43,084 nucleotides of DNA, from the NCBI GenBank assembly GCA_902514105.1, contig CABXPU010000009.1:1-43084 (forward strand), given 5' to 3'. This document shows positions 32,619 to 41,744 of this stretch, in pieces. The notes beneath the pieces were generated by a model, which ran no database searches, was not told the DNA's origin, and saw only the letters and a program-made list of their open reading frames with translations. The position numbers were made by a program, and so were the translations under genes. Position 1 is the first letter of the stretch; the number at the start of each line of letters is the position of its first letter. The stretch comes from an uncultured SAR86 cluster bacterium (lineage in GTDB: Bacteria > Pseudomonadota > Gammaproteobacteria > Magnimaribacterales > D2472).

Positions 32619-33539
32619 CTATTTTATAAAAAAATCTTGATATGCATTAAATGCATCCCTAGAACTAATAATATTTTTATTAGGGAATTGTAAGTAAGTA
32701 ATCACTATTGATGTATCACCTGTTTTAAAAGTTATACCACCCTTATTAATTTTAATAAAAGAACCAGGAGGACAATCAAAAGTATCCATATTTTCTACCA
32801 TCCCATGCACTTTTATCACTTTATTGTTAAATAAAAAATATGATCCTGGCCATTCTTTATATGCATAAAACTTAGCAATAATTTGTTTTGAAGAGTCTGT
32901 AAAATTAATTTGGCCATCTTCTTTAATGACTTTTTTACAATATGAGGCCTGCTCATTATCTTGTTTTGTATATTCCAATTTCTTATCTTTAATTAGTGAC
33001 AAAACATCAAATAAATTATTTGCAGCAAGCGTAGATAATTTTTCTTCCAAAGACTGCTTATCTTCTCCATCTTCTATTTTTATTGATATAACTTTAGCAA
33101 TATCTCCTTCATCCATTTCTTCATTCATTTTCATGAAGGAGATCCCGGTTTTTTTATCACCATTTAATATTGCTGATTGGATGGGAGATGCGCCCCTATA
33201 TTTTGGCAATAATGAGAAATGTATATTTATACAAGAATTTTTAGGATGCTCTAGAAGCCATTTAGGCAGAATCTTTCCATAGGCTGAAACAACAATAAAA
33301 TCGGCTTTTATTGCATTAACTTTATTTATAAAGTTTATGCTCTTTAAATCATCTGGTTTAACAACCTCTATGCCTAAAGATTGGGCTTCAATACATACCT
33401 CAGAAGAATTCTTCAGAAGACCCCTTTTGCTTTTTTTATCAGGCTGAGTTATGACAAGGGGAATATCTACCCCTTCAGAGTGTAGTCTTTTTAGAATCTT
33501 GGCCGATGGGCTCGGGCTGCCTGCAAATATTATCTTCAT
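32619..33539 (-). CDS. fmt: methionyl-tRNA formyltransferase
   Basis: Formylates initiator Met-tRNA with 10-formyltetrahydrofolate. The 306-residue protein contains the catalytic region CINIHFSLLPKYRGASPIQ (Asn, His) and a following Asp in MNEEMDEGDI. The C-terminal OB-like domain is shorter and very AT-rich in codons. It follows def in the same direction but with a 66-base gap made of 10-bp repeats. No obvious Shine-Dalgarno sequence. Confidence 0.96.
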   Translation of the reverse strand: MKIIFAGSPSPSAKILKRLHSEGVDIPLVITQPDKKSKRGLLKNSSEVCIEAQSLGIEVVKPDDLKSINFINKVNAIKADFIVVSAYGKILPKWLLEHPKNSCINIHFSLLPKYRGASPIQSAILNGDKKTGISFMKMNEEMDEGDIAKVISIKIEDGEDKQSLEEKLSTLAANNLFDVLSLIKDKKLEYTKQDNEQASYCKKVIKEDGQINFTDSSKQIIAKFYAYKEWPGSYFLFNNKVIKVHGMVENMDTFDCPPGSFIKINKGGITFKTGDTSIVITYLQFPNKNIISSRDAFNAYQDFFIK

Positions 33540-33540
33540 T

Positions 33541-33590
33541 TGTACTTAAATTCGTCTAAAATCTTCTAAAATCGGCTAAATATGTTTAAA
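33541..33590. repeat. five degenerate 10-bp repeats between def and fmt
   Basis: Successive decamers are TGTACTTAAA, TTCGTCTAAA, ATCTTCTAAA, ATCGGCTAAA and TATGTTTAAA, each ending in YTAAA, in exact 10-base register. Two full ATC-TTC/CGG-CTAAA units are nearly identical. Short A-tracts repeated at the helical period can bend DNA. The function is unknown. Confidence 0.7.
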
Positions 33591-33605
33591 ATCTTATTAT
33601 ATGTA

Positions 33606-34097
33606 CTATTTAGTGGCTTTTTTCTTTAATCTCGATTGTTTTAATGGGCTAAGAAAATCAGCAATTAACTTACCCTCTAAATGATCTATTTCGTGTTGAA
33701 TGCATACTGTTAAAAGCCCCTCAGGATGCATTTCATGATTATTTCCCCTTATATCGAGCCAATTTAACTTAACCTTGTCTGGTCTCATAACTTCAACATT
33801 AACCCCTGGAACCGAAAGACAGCCTTCTTCACACGGAACTAAACTTTTGTCGTCTAATACAGTTACAACAGGATTCACAAATACCAAAGGATCATCTCTT
33901 TCTTCGCTAATATCTATTACAACAACTCTTTTATGAATATCTACCTGAGTTGCAGCCAAACCTATGCCATTTTCTTTATACATTGTCTCTAACATATCAT
34001 TAGAAAGAATTTCAAGACTTTTGTCGAATAATGAAACTTTTTCCGCTACCTTTCTAAGGCGAGGGTCTGGGTATTTTAAAATTTTTAAAATTGACAT
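33606..34097 (-). CDS. def: peptide deformylase
   Basis: A metalloenzyme removing the formyl group from new proteins, the counterpart of Fmt. Its 163 residues show all three motifs: GIGLAATQVD, EEGCLSVPG (metal Cys) and QHEIDHLEG (two metal His and the catalytic Glu). It is divergent from purE across a 59-base gap. A TATAAT sequence on the minus strand at 34111-34106 would start transcription almost at the ATG, so the mRNA might have little or no leader. Confidence 0.97.
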   Translation of the reverse strand: MSILKILKYPDPRLRKVAEKVSLFDKSLEILSNDMLETMYKENGIGLAATQVDIHKRVVVIDISEERDDPLVFVNPVVTVLDDKSLVPCEEGCLSVPGVNVEVMRPDKVKLNWLDIRGNNHEMHPEGLLTVCIQHEIDHLEGKLIADFLSPLKQSRLKKKATK

Positions 34098-34098
34098 A

Positions 34099-34128
34099 TT
34101 GGCTTATTATATGCTCTTAATTTATAAT
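34099..34128 (+). promoter_or_regulatory. possible purE promoter
   Basis: TTGGCT (34099-34104) and TATAAT (34123-34128) with an 18-base spacer precede purE, whose AAAGGGG ribosome-binding site follows at 34140-34146. The -35 match is four of six. Confidence 0.45.
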
Positions 34129-34156
34129 CTGCATTATTTAAAGGGGTAATATTAAA

Positions 34157-34657
34157 ATGTCAGAAAATAGCGTAGATGTAGCGGTTTTAATGGGTTCAGA
34201 CTCTGATTTGCCAGTTGTTGGTGAGGTTTTTAAGATTTTTGATAATTTTGGAGTCAAATACACAAAAAGCGTGCTTTCAGCTCACAGGAGCCCGAATCAA
34301 GTAATAGAACTAATAAAAACCTCAGAATCTAATGGTTGTAAGGTTTTTATAGCAGCCGCTGGCATGGCAGCTCATTTAGCTGGCGCTGTTGCAGCTCACA
34401 GCCACAAGCCCGTAATTGGCATACCAATTGAATCAGGCGGGCTAGGAGGTCTAGATGCGCTTCTTTCAACTGTTCAAATGCCGCCAGGACTTCCAGTTGC
34501 AACAGTTGCAATTGGAAAGGCGGGAGCTAAAAACAGTGCAATATTAGCAATTCAAATACTCACTACCTCAGATTCAGATCTTGCCAAAAAACTGTCTGAT
34601 TATAGAACTAATTTAACTAACGAAGTTCTAGAAAAAAATAAAAACTTAAACTCATAA
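34157..34657 (+). CDS. purE: 5-(carboxyamino)imidazole ribonucleotide mutase
   Basis: Converts N5-CAIR to CAIR in purine synthesis. Its 166 residues include the class I PurE features MGSDSDLPV, SAHRSPNQV and AAGMAAHLAG. The partner purK, usually adjacent, is not in this window; the next gene is tsaC. First gene of a tight plus-strand run purE-tsaC-hemF-aroE-yheV. Confidence 0.97.
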   Translation: MSENSVDVAVLMGSDSDLPVVGEVFKIFDNFGVKYTKSVLSAHRSPNQVIELIKTSESNGCKVFIAAAGMAAHLAGAVAAHSHKPVIGIPIESGGLGGLDALLSTVQMPPGLPVATVAIGKAGAKNSAILAIQILTTSDSDLAKKLSDYRTNLTNEVLEKNKNLNS

Positions 34658-34660
34658 TTT

Positions 34661-35221
34661 GTGGAAGTTTTTTCATCTGAGGTCAAAGCTTCTCATTGGC
34701 TAAAACAGGGGAACATATTAATTCATCCGACCGAAGGGGTTTGGGGGATTGGCTGTGACGCATTCAATCGCAAAGCAGTAAAAAGGGTTTATGAAATTAA
34801 GAAAAGGGCTTTAAATAAAAGTTTAGTAATAGTGTGTAATAATATTGATATTATGCAGGATTACTTAATACCTTATGACCCAAATGATGTTGAGGAAATT
34901 CTTAAAAATACTAAAGACCCAGTAACAATACTTTATCCATACTTCAAAGAAAAATTACCAGAACATTTACAGAACGATACAGGAAAACTGGCAATCAGAG
35001 TAAGCACTCACTATCCACTAAAATCTTTACTAGAAGTATTTAATAATTCAATTGTTTCAACATCAGCAAATATATCAAGCCAAAAAACTCTACAAGATAT
35101 AGAGGCCATAAAGGAAACATTCCCCCATGAGGATGTCGCCCTTTTTAATAAAGAGCTGGGCTCTTTAAATAAATCTACACCTATTATTGATTTAATCAGC
35201 AAAGAAATTTTAAGAAAATAA
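34661..35221 (+). CDS. tsaC: threonylcarbamoyl-AMP synthase
   Basis: Makes threonylcarbamoyl-AMP for the t6A37 modification of tRNAs reading ANN codons. It has 186 residues of the YrdC/Sua5 fold without the extra Sua5 domain, hence TsaC. The motifs HPTEGVWGIGCDAFN, IKKRALNKSLVIVC and STSANISSQ are seen. It starts with GTG three bases after purE and its stop overlaps the hemF start. The partners tsaB, tsaD and tsaE are elsewhere. Confidence 0.93.
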   Translation: MEVFSSEVKASHWLKQGNILIHPTEGVWGIGCDAFNRKAVKRVYEIKKRALNKSLVIVCNNIDIMQDYLIPYDPNDVEEILKNTKDPVTILYPYFKEKLPEHLQNDTGKLAIRVSTHYPLKSLLEVFNNSIVSTSANISSQKTLQDIEAIKETFPHEDVALFNKELGSLNKSTPIIDLISKEILRK

Positions 35222-36123
35222 TGAAAACAGAATTTGAGCATATATTTGAATCTCAGCAAAAAGATATCATCGATAAGTTTTCTAGTTATGAGACCGCTGA
35301 TTCTTGCAAAATTTCTGACAACACTTGGTCCAAATTATCTGGCGGGGGTGGAAGAACTTTTGTAATTGAGGAAGGAGCTTTTTTTGATAAGGCTGCTGTA
35401 AATTTTTCATCAATAATTGGAAATAAATTGCCAGATTCTGCAACAGGATTAGTAGAAAAGAAAGAAGCTAGTTCTTTTAAGGCCATGGGCGTTTCAGTAA
35501 TTACTCATCCTAAAAATCCCCACATTCCGACAAGCCATATGAACATAAGGATGTTTTTAATTTTTAATAAGAAGAAAGAACTTGTTGATTGGTGGGTCGG
35601 TGGAGGATATGACTTAACACCATACTTTATATATGAAGCAGACTGTATCAAGTGGCATAAAGACGCAAAAACATGCTTAGATGCATTTAATTCAGGATAT
35701 TATGAAGATTTTGCTAAAAATTGTGATGAATACTTTTTTTTATCCCACAGAAACGAGAAAAGAGGTATCGGGGGCATATTTTTTGATAATTTGAATGATT
35801 TAAGCATAGGTGAATCATTAAAAATGCTTCAAAACGTCTCAAATACCTATACTAAAAGCTTTTTGAGCATAGCAAATAAAAGAAAAGATACTAAATTTAC
35901 CCAAAAAGACAAGGATTTTCAGGAATATAGAAGAGGCAGATACGTTGAATTTAACCTTATTTTAGACAGGGGCACAAGATTTGGGCTCCAATCTGGTGGC
36001 AGAATAGAGTCAATTTTGGCATCCCTGCCATCAAAAGCTTCATGGATGTACAAAAAAAATGCATTTATTGATAAAAATGAAGCAAAATTATTAAAAGGTC
36101 TAAAAAAGAAATATAGAGGCTAG
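35221..36123 (+). CDS. hemF: oxygen-dependent coproporphyrinogen III oxidase
   Basis: Oxidatively decarboxylates coproporphyrinogen III to protoporphyrinogen IX using oxygen, an aerobic step of haem synthesis. Its 300 residues contain SHMNIRMFLIF, WWVGGGYDLTPYF, HRNEKRGIGGIFFDN and EFNLILDRGTRFGLQSGGR, all hallmarks of the family. The haem supply fits with the downstream oxidase genes. tsaC-hemF-aroE is a common gammaproteobacterial order. Confidence 0.98.
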   Translation: MKTEFEHIFESQQKDIIDKFSSYETADSCKISDNTWSKLSGGGGRTFVIEEGAFFDKAAVNFSSIIGNKLPDSATGLVEKKEASSFKAMGVSVITHPKNPHIPTSHMNIRMFLIFNKKKELVDWWVGGGYDLTPYFIYEADCIKWHKDAKTCLDAFNSGYYEDFAKNCDEYFFLSHRNEKRGIGGIFFDNLNDLSIGESLKMLQNVSNTYTKSFLSIANKRKDTKFTQKDKDFQEYRRGRYVEFNLILDRGTRFGLQSGGRIESILASLPSKASWMYKKNAFIDKNEAKLLKGLKKKYRG

Positions 36124-36132
36124 TTTTAAGGA

Positions 36133-36945
36133 ATGTCTAAATTATTTAAATTAGGAGTAATAGGTTCGCCAATCGATCACTCATTATCTCCTTTTATACA
36201 TTCTAGATTTGCTAGACAAGAAAATATAAATATAGATTACAGGGCATATAAAGTAGAAGATTCAGAATTACAGGATTTTATAAAAGAATTCTTTTCATCA
36301 AAAGAGTCAAGGGGGCTAAACGTAACTTTGCCTCATAAACAATCCGCCACAAAATTTATTAAAGATATTTCAGGAGAAGCAAAATTCATAGATGCCATTA
36401 ATACTATTTCGAAGAACAACAATATCTTACGAGGGTCTTCCTCGGACGGCGATGGTTTGATTATTAATTTAAAGTCTAATGACATATCAATTGAAAATAA
36501 AAAGATATTGATAATAGGTGCTGGCTCTGCTGTAAGAAGTATCCTTTTTAAATTAATAAAAGAAAAACCAGACTCAATTACTATAATTAATAGAACTCCT
36601 GATAAAGCAAAAAAACTTCAATCAAAATACTTAAGCATGATGCCAATCTCAATAGAGTTAGATTTAGAAAAATATGACTTGGTTATTAATGGATCTTCGG
36701 CTGGTCTAACGGGAAGCTTCATTCCCCCCGATGAGAATTTATTTCATAGCCAAACAATTTATTACGACTTAAATTATTCATTGGTTAGCACGCCATTTTG
36801 TTCTTGGGCAGAAACAATTTCAAAGCAAACATTTGACGGAATGGGGATGCTTGTATCTCAAGCAGCAATATCATTTGCTGAGTGGTTTGGAGTAACACCA
36901 GATACAAAAACAGTAACAGATGAATTAATAGAGTTAAGAAATTGA
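36133..36945 (+). CDS. aroE: shikimate dehydrogenase
   Basis: An NADPH-dependent reductase of dehydroshikimate in aromatic amino acid synthesis. The 270-residue protein contains the substrate motif GSPIDHSLSPFIHS, catalytic Lys in NVTLPHKQSA, Asp in SSDGDGLI, the Rossmann loop ILIIGAGSAVRS and a NRTPDKAKK segment for NADPH. Its TGA overlaps the TTG of the next gene. Confidence 0.96.
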   Translation: MSKLFKLGVIGSPIDHSLSPFIHSRFARQENINIDYRAYKVEDSELQDFIKEFFSSKESRGLNVTLPHKQSATKFIKDISGEAKFIDAINTISKNNNILRGSSSDGDGLIINLKSNDISIENKKILIIGAGSAVRSILFKLIKEKPDSITIINRTPDKAKKLQSKYLSMMPISIELDLEKYDLVINGSSAGLTGSFIPPDENLFHSQTIYYDLNYSLVSTPFCSWAETISKQTFDGMGMLVSQAAISFAEWFGVTPDTKTVTDELIELRN

Positions 36946-37133
36946 ATAAATTTATAAGATTCATTGCTGGCGCAATTTGTCCAAAATGTGCAGAGACAGA
37001 CTCAATAGCTATTCACAAAAATGATGATGAGGTTTACTGTGTGAAATGTGGCCACGAAGAGTTCAGGCCAGGATCAAAGAAAGATATATTTAAGAAATCA
37101 GAAAATAAGATTATTAACACAAAAGAGATTTAA
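36942..37133 (+). CDS. yheV: YheV-family zinc-ribbon protein (DUF2387)
   Basis: A small protein of 63 residues beginning MNKFIRFIAGAICPKCAETD, with two CxxC pairs (CPKC and CVKC, followed by GHEEF) that should bind zinc. The opening RFIAGAxCPxC and the spacing match Escherichia coli YheV. The function is unknown. It starts with TTG overlapping the aroE stop (TTGA), so translation is coupled. Confidence 0.88.
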   Translation: MNKFIRFIAGAICPKCAETDSIAIHKNDDEVYCVKCGHEEFRPGSKKDIFKKSENKIINTKEI

Positions 37134-37439
37134 TAAGACCTGATTTAATAGCAAGATTTATATATAATTAATTACCGCGTATCAATATCTTGTAATATAA
37201 GGAATATAGAATGTTTTAACTCTATTTATCAGTAGGCATTCTAAGTCTTTTATAAAGAATGTAGAGAAGAATCTTTATTTAAGGTGACGCGCTAGCTTAA
37301 TAATTTTTTGGTAGTAATTTTACTTGCAAAGTTATAGAATACACCAAAAATAAGTCATAAAAGATGAGCTAATTTTTATATTTTTATGTTCATTTAATTG
37401 CAGCTATTTTAAAATATAAACTAGAAAGATTTTTACAAA

Positions 37440-37453
37440 TTGACATAAATCAA
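37440..37453. promoter_or_regulatory. FNR/ANR-type binding site
   Basis: TTGACATAAATCAA matches the FNR consensus TTGAT-N4-ATCAA at nine of ten defined bases. Its centre is about 40 bases ahead of the start of transcription predicted from TATATT at 37475-37480, the classic activating distance. CRP-family proteins with similar sites are an alternative. Confidence 0.6.
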
Positions 37454-37474
37454 TTTATCGTATTTAGTACGAGT

Positions 37475-37480
37475 TATATT
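37475..37480 (+). promoter_or_regulatory. -10 element of the cox operon promoter
   Basis: TATATT sits at the expected distance from the FNR-type site and about 30 bases ahead of coxB. No -35 hexamer is present, in keeping with an activator-dependent promoter. Another AT-rich stretch at 37494-37501 is an alternative. Confidence 0.4.
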
Positions 37481-37511
37481 TTTCTTGCTTCACTATATAT
37501 AAGGGATATAC

Positions 37512-38660
37512 ATGACTAACATTAGAAATTTAATTTTCTCGTCTAAATCTTACGCCATACTTTTGACCCTATTTTCTGTAGCCACTTCTGCTGATTGGAA
37601 TGCCCTGAACATGACTCAGGGAGTTACCGAGATTAGTAAAGAAGTATATGAGCTACATATGCTTATTTTTTGGATATGCGTTGTCATTGGCTTATTGGTC
37701 TTTGGAGTATTGTTTTACTCAATGTACGCCCATACTAAGAAAAAAAACCCTATTCCAGCTACGTTCCATGAAAGCACAAAAATTGAATTGGTATGGACAA
37801 TTATTCCTTTCTTAATTCTTATTGCTATGGCTGTGCCTGCATCAAAGACCCTGCAAAATATTTACGATGTCGAAGCGGGAGATATAAATATCCAGGTGGT
37901 TGGATATCAGTGGCATTGGCAATATAGATATTTAGAAGATGATATAAGTTTCTTCTCATACCTAATGACGGATCTTGATGAAATTTATAATAAAGTTCCT
38001 AAGGGTGAAAACTATTTGCAAGAAGTAGATGAGATGGTGCTGGTGCCAATTGGAAAGAAAATTAGATTTCTAATTACAGCTAACGATGTTATTCACTCAT
38101 GGTGGATCCCTGCCTTTGCTATAAAACAAGATGCTATCCCAGGTTTTATTAATACAGCATGGACAGTCATAGATGAGCCGGGTGTATACAGAGGTAAATG
38201 CACAGAGCTGTGTGGAAAAAATCATGCCTTTATGCCAATTGTTGTTAAGGCAGTTGAGCAAGAAGAATATGATTTGTGGGTAAGTGAGAAACGTTCTGCA
38301 GCAATAGCATTGGCTGAATTAACAGAAGAAGATTGGACAAAAGAAGAATTAATAGAAAGAGGCGAAGCTCTATATGCCAAAAACTGTGCTGCATGCCATC
38401 AAACCAATGGGCAGGGACTGCCACCCATATTTCCGTCTTTGGTTGGTAGTGATATTGTCCTAAATAATAAGGATGAGCAGATTAAGATCTTAATGGAGGG
38501 GGTTCAAGGGTCAGCCATGGCTTCATTTAGCTATTTATCAGAAGTAGAAATGGCATCTGTAATAACATATACAAGGCAATCTTGGGGCAACGCTCAAAAG
38601 GGCGATGGAGAAATAGTTATTCCAAAAGATATAGTCGAATATAAACAAAGTAAAATATAG
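37512..38660 (+). CDS. coxB: cytochrome c oxidase subunit II with fused cytochrome c domain
   Basis: Accepts electrons from cytochrome c at the CuA centre. Its 382 residues include a signal-like first helix (12-27), two membrane helices (about 47-70 and 93-112) and a cupredoxin domain with CuA ligands His195, Cys230, Glu232, Cys234, His238 and Met241. A C-terminal extension has a haem c site CAACH (292-296) and probable axial Met336, making this caa3-like. The sequence GYQWHWQYRY carries the aromatic electron-entry patch. First gene of the cox operon, behind an FNR-type site. Confidence 0.96.
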   Translation: MTNIRNLIFSSKSYAILLTLFSVATSADWNALNMTQGVTEISKEVYELHMLIFWICVVIGLLVFGVLFYSMYAHTKKKNPIPATFHESTKIELVWTIIPFLILIAMAVPASKTLQNIYDVEAGDINIQVVGYQWHWQYRYLEDDISFFSYLMTDLDEIYNKVPKGENYLQEVDEMVLVPIGKKIRFLITANDVIHSWWIPAFAIKQDAIPGFINTAWTVIDEPGVYRGKCTELCGKNHAFMPIVVKAVEQEEYDLWVSEKRSAAIALAELTEEDWTKEELIERGEALYAKNCAACHQTNGQGLPPIFPSLVGSDIVLNNKDEQIKILMEGVQGSAMASFSYLSEVEMASVITYTRQSWGNAQKGDGEIVIPKDIVEYKQSKI

Positions 38661-38676
38661 TATTTAAGAGGTATTT

Positions 38677-40260
38677 ATGAGCGCCGTAGTAGAAAATCAC
38701 CATGACGATCACCACCATGGCCCCGCTAAAGGTTTAAAGAGATGGCTTTATACAACAAACCATAAGGATATAGGAACCTTATATCTATGGTTTAGTTTTG
38801 CCATGTTTTTGATTGGCGGAGTAATGGCATTGGTTATTAGAGCAGAACTCTTTCAACCCGGCATGCAAATAGTAGAACCAGAATTCTACAATCAGATGCT
38901 TACTCTTCATGGGTTAATTATGGTTTTTGGCGCTGTAATGCCAGCTTTTGTTGGCCTAGCTAACTGGTTGGTTCCTATGATGATAGGAGCGCCAGATATG
39001 GCCCTTCCAAGAATGAATAACCTGAGTTTTTGGATTTTACCTTTTGCGTTCTTTGTTCTTTTGTCTTCACTATTTATGGATGGCGGCGCTCCAAACTTTG
39101 GTTGGACTTTTTATGCACCCCTATCTACAACATATGCACCGCCAAGCACTACATTCTTTATTTTTTCAGTACATATTATGGGCGCCTCATCCATCATGGG
39201 CTCAATTAATGTGATAGTTACAATCATGAACATGAGGGCGCCAGGAATAACTCTAATGAAGATGCCCCTTTTTGTTTGGGCATGGTTAATTACAGCATAC
39301 TTGCTAATTGCGGTAATGCCTGTTTTAGCTGGAGCTGTAACTATGATGTTAATGGATATACATTTTGGGACAAGCTTCTTTAATGCAGCTGGAGGAGGAG
39401 ACCCTGTATTATTCCAGCATATTTTCTGGTTCTTTGGTCATCCTGAAGTATACATAATGATTTTGCCAGCATTTGGAATCGTTTCTCATATTGTTGAAAC
39501 TTTTTCTAGAAAGCAGCTTTTTGGTTATTCATCTATGGTTTGGGCTATGCTCTCAATAGCCATACTCTCTTTTGTTGTATGGGCCCATCACATGTTTACA
39601 GTTGGAATGCCGCTTGCCGCAGAACTTTTCTTTATGTGGGCCACAATGTTAATTGCTGTTCCTACAGGAGTTAAGGTATTTAATTGGGTAGCAACAATGT
39701 TTAAAGGGTCTATAACCTTTGAAGTCCCAATGTTGTTTGCTTGCGCTTTTATAGTCCTGTTTACCCTTGGAGGATTTTCAGGATTAATGGTAGCAATAGT
39801 CCCAGCAGACTTCCAATATCATGATACATATTTTGTAGTTGCTCATTTCCACTATGTGCTAGTTCCCGGATCAGTATTTTCAATTATGGCCGCAGTATAT
39901 TTCTGGATACCAAAATGGACAGGCAATATGTATGACGAAAGACTTGGAAGATTGCATTTCTGGCTTTCTTTTATCGGGGTAAATGTCACCTTCTTTCCAC
40001 AACACTTTATAGGCTTGGCTGGCATGCCAAGACGTTATCCTGATTATGCTCTCCAATTTGCAGATTGGAATATGGTTTCAAGCGTAGGGGCATTTTTATT
40101 CGGATTTTCTCAAATCTTATTCTTATTTATTGTTTTGAAAACAGTGATGGGTGGCAAAAAAGCAACATCAGAAGTTTGGGAAGGCGCAAGAGGATTAGAG
40201 TGGACAGTTGAATCTCCTGCTCCCTATCACACATTTACTGTTCCACCAAAGATTAACTAA
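38677..40260 (+). CDS. coxA: cytochrome c oxidase subunit I
   Basis: The catalytic subunit reducing oxygen to water at the haem a3-CuB site while pumping protons. The 527-residue protein with 12 membrane helices includes a haem a His in [11 protein letters not shown], the CuB His and cross-linked Tyr in [15 protein letters not shown], the His pair in WAHHMFTVG and HFHYVLVPG near the end. The Tyr and Glu of HPEVY mark it as an A1-type oxidase. The N-terminus has a His-rich stretch ([10 protein letters not shown]) that may bind metal. Confidence 0.98.
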   Translation: MSAVVENHHDDHHHGPAKGLKRWLYTTNHKDIGTLYLWFSFAMFLIGGVMALVIRAELFQPGMQIVEPEFYNQMLTLHGLIMVFGAVMPAFVGLANWLVPMMIGAPDMALPRMNNLSFWILPFAFFVLLSSLFMDGGAPNFGWTFYAPLSTTYAPPSTTFFIFSVHIMGASSIMGSINVIVTIMNMRAPGITLMKMPLFVWAWLITAYLLIAVMPVLAGAVTMMLMDIHFGTSFFNAAGGGDPVLFQHIFWFFGHPEVYIMILPAFGIVSHIVETFSRKQLFGYSSMVWAMLSIAILSFVVWAHHMFTVGMPLAAELFFMWATMLIAVPTGVKVFNWVATMFKGSITFEVPMLFACAFIVLFTLGGFSGLMVAIVPADFQYHDTYFVVAHFHYVLVPGSVFSIMAAVYFWIPKWTGNMYDERLGRLHFWLSFIGVNVTFFPQHFIGLAGMPRRYPDYALQFADWNMVSSVGAFLFGFSQILFLFIVLKTVMGGKKATSEVWEGARGLEWTVESPAPYHTFTVPPKIN

Positions 40261-40262
40261 AA

Positions 40263-40823
40263 ATGGGTAATAAAAAGAAAATAATATTAAAACTTTCAGG
40301 TGCCGTTTTGGGTATGTACCTTTTTTCATTTTTACTCGTTCCTTTATATGATGTTTTTTGTGATATAACAGGAATTAACGGCAAAGTTACGCAAACAAAA
40401 AATGCAGAGTCTTCTATAACTGTTGAAGGAAGAGAAATATCTATACAGTTTATTTCACACAACAATGAAGGAATGCCCTGGGAATTTAAGCCATCAGAAA
40501 GAGTTTCTAAAATTAAAACAGGCGCAATGTATGAAACATCTTTTTATGCAAAAAATACCACCAATAAAATGATGACCGCTGTTGCGGTTAATAGCGTGGC
40601 CCCATCTAATGCTAAAGATTTTATTAAGAAGATAGAATGTTTTTGCTTTCAAGGAGGAATAGATCTCATGCCGGGTGAGGAGATTTTGCTCCCAATTAAA
40701 ATGGTTGTAGATAATGAGCTTCCAAAAAACATTAAAAATATAGTTTTGTCCTACACTATTTTTGATAGCAATTTAGAGCACAATATTACAACGGATCATG
40801 ACAGTGATCATGTGGGGTCTTAA
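40263..40823 (+). CDS. ctaG: cytochrome c oxidase assembly protein CtaG/Cox11
   Basis: Delivers copper to the CuB site of subunit I. Its 186 residues comprise one N-terminal membrane helix (about 9-28) and a periplasmic immunoglobulin-like domain with the copper-binding CFCFQ motif and the PYDVFC-like LYDVFCDITGINGK. It starts two bases after coxA and ends three bases ahead of coxC. The C-terminal tail is His/Asp-rich. Confidence 0.95.
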   Translation: MGNKKKIILKLSGAVLGMYLFSFLLVPLYDVFCDITGINGKVTQTKNAESSITVEGREISIQFISHNNEGMPWEFKPSERVSKIKTGAMYETSFYAKNTTNKMMTAVAVNSVAPSNAKDFIKKIECFCFQGGIDLMPGEEILLPIKMVVDNELPKNIKNIVLSYTIFDSNLEHNITTDHDSDHVGS

Positions 40824-40826
40824 AAT

Positions 40827-41744
40827 ATGAGCGGCGGAAACTACTACATACCAGATTCAAGCAGATATCCAATTTTTGCAGCCTCTTCATTATTTTTACT
40901 TGTTATGGGCGCAGGCGGAACAATTAATGGAACAGATAATGGATCTACTATTTTATATATAGGTTTTGTGTCCATGCTTACAACCTTATTCTTTTGGTTT
41001 AGGACTGTTGTAAAAGAGCATTTAGCTGGACTAGATAGCGCCCAACTTAAGAAGTCATATGTTTTTGGAATGGCCTGGTTTATTTTTTCTGAGGTTATGT
41101 TCTTTGCTGCATTCTTTGGAGCCTTATTTTATGTAAGAAATTTTGCTGTACCCTGGCTTGCTGGAGAGGGAGAAAAGGGCCTGGCAATAGAATTTGTAAG
41201 AGATATGGGTGTTGATTTCTGGAACGGCTTCCAAAATACATGGCCAGTTCTAACAACACCTGATCAGGGTGCCGCCTATACTACCCCTCATAAAAGTATG
41301 TCATTTCCGGGTTGGTCCCACTTAGTTGAATGGCTCCCATTATGGAACACTATTATTTTGTTAAGCTCGAGCGTTACCGTACATTTTGCTCACCTTGGAT
41401 TGAAGAGTGGAAGCCGCAAAAAGTTCAATGTATGGCTGGGCTTTACTGTTGGATTGGCAATTATATTTTTAGGTTTACAGGCAGCTGAGTACTATGAGGC
41501 ATATGCACACTATGGACTAAAACTAAATTCAGGAATATATGGTTCAACATTTTTCATGTTAACTGGATTCCATGGATTCCATGTATTTTTGGGATGTATT
41601 ATGCTCTCAACAATGCTAGCTAGATCTGTGTTTTTTAATCACTTTGAGGCGCATGATCATTTTGGCTTTGAAGCAGCATCGTGGTATTGGCATTTTGTAG
41701 ATGTTGTTTGGGTAATGTTATTTTTCTTTGTATATATAATCTAA
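40827..41744 (+). CDS. coxC: cytochrome c oxidase subunit III
   Basis: The third core subunit, needed for stability and sustained proton pumping. Its 305 residues have seven membrane helices. The signatures FIFSEVMFFAAFFGALFY, TGFHGFHVFLG and a C-terminal EAASWYWHFVDVVWVMLF are those of the family. An insertion of about 60 residues between helices 2 and 3 (about 107-165) is common in gammaproteobacteria. The stop overlaps the end of the convergent DUF2909 gene. Confidence 0.97.
   Translation: MSGGNYYIPDSSRYPIFAASSLFLLVMGAGGTINGTDNGSTILYIGFVSMLTTLFFWFRTVVKEHLAGLDSAQLKKSYVFGMAWFIFSEVMFFAAFFGALFYVRNFAVPWLAGEGEKGLAIEFVRDMGVDFWNGFQNTWPVLTTPDQGAAYTTPHKSMSFPGWSHLVEWLPLWNTIILLSSSVTVHFAHLGLKSGSRKKFNVWLGFTVGLAIIFLGLQAAEYYEAYAHYGLKLNSGIYGSTFFMLTGFHGFHVFLGCIMLSTMLARSVFFNHFEAHDHFGFEAASWYWHFVDVVWVMLFFFVYII

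Larger units (their letters stand above)
37134..37511 (+). other. 378-bp gene-free region ahead of the cox operon
   Basis: No open frame of interest and no tRNA fold is seen. The left part has an inverted repeat, TAGAATG (37207-37213) and CATTCTA (37237-37243), and a further AGAATGTAG at 37256-37264. The right part holds the FNR-type site and promoter. The rest is AT-rich without clear signals. Confidence 0.6.

Noticed and set aside
34091-34128. TTGACA (34091) paired with TATAAT (34123) as a purE promoter
   Set aside because: The spacing of 26 bases is too long; TTGACA is part of the def start region.
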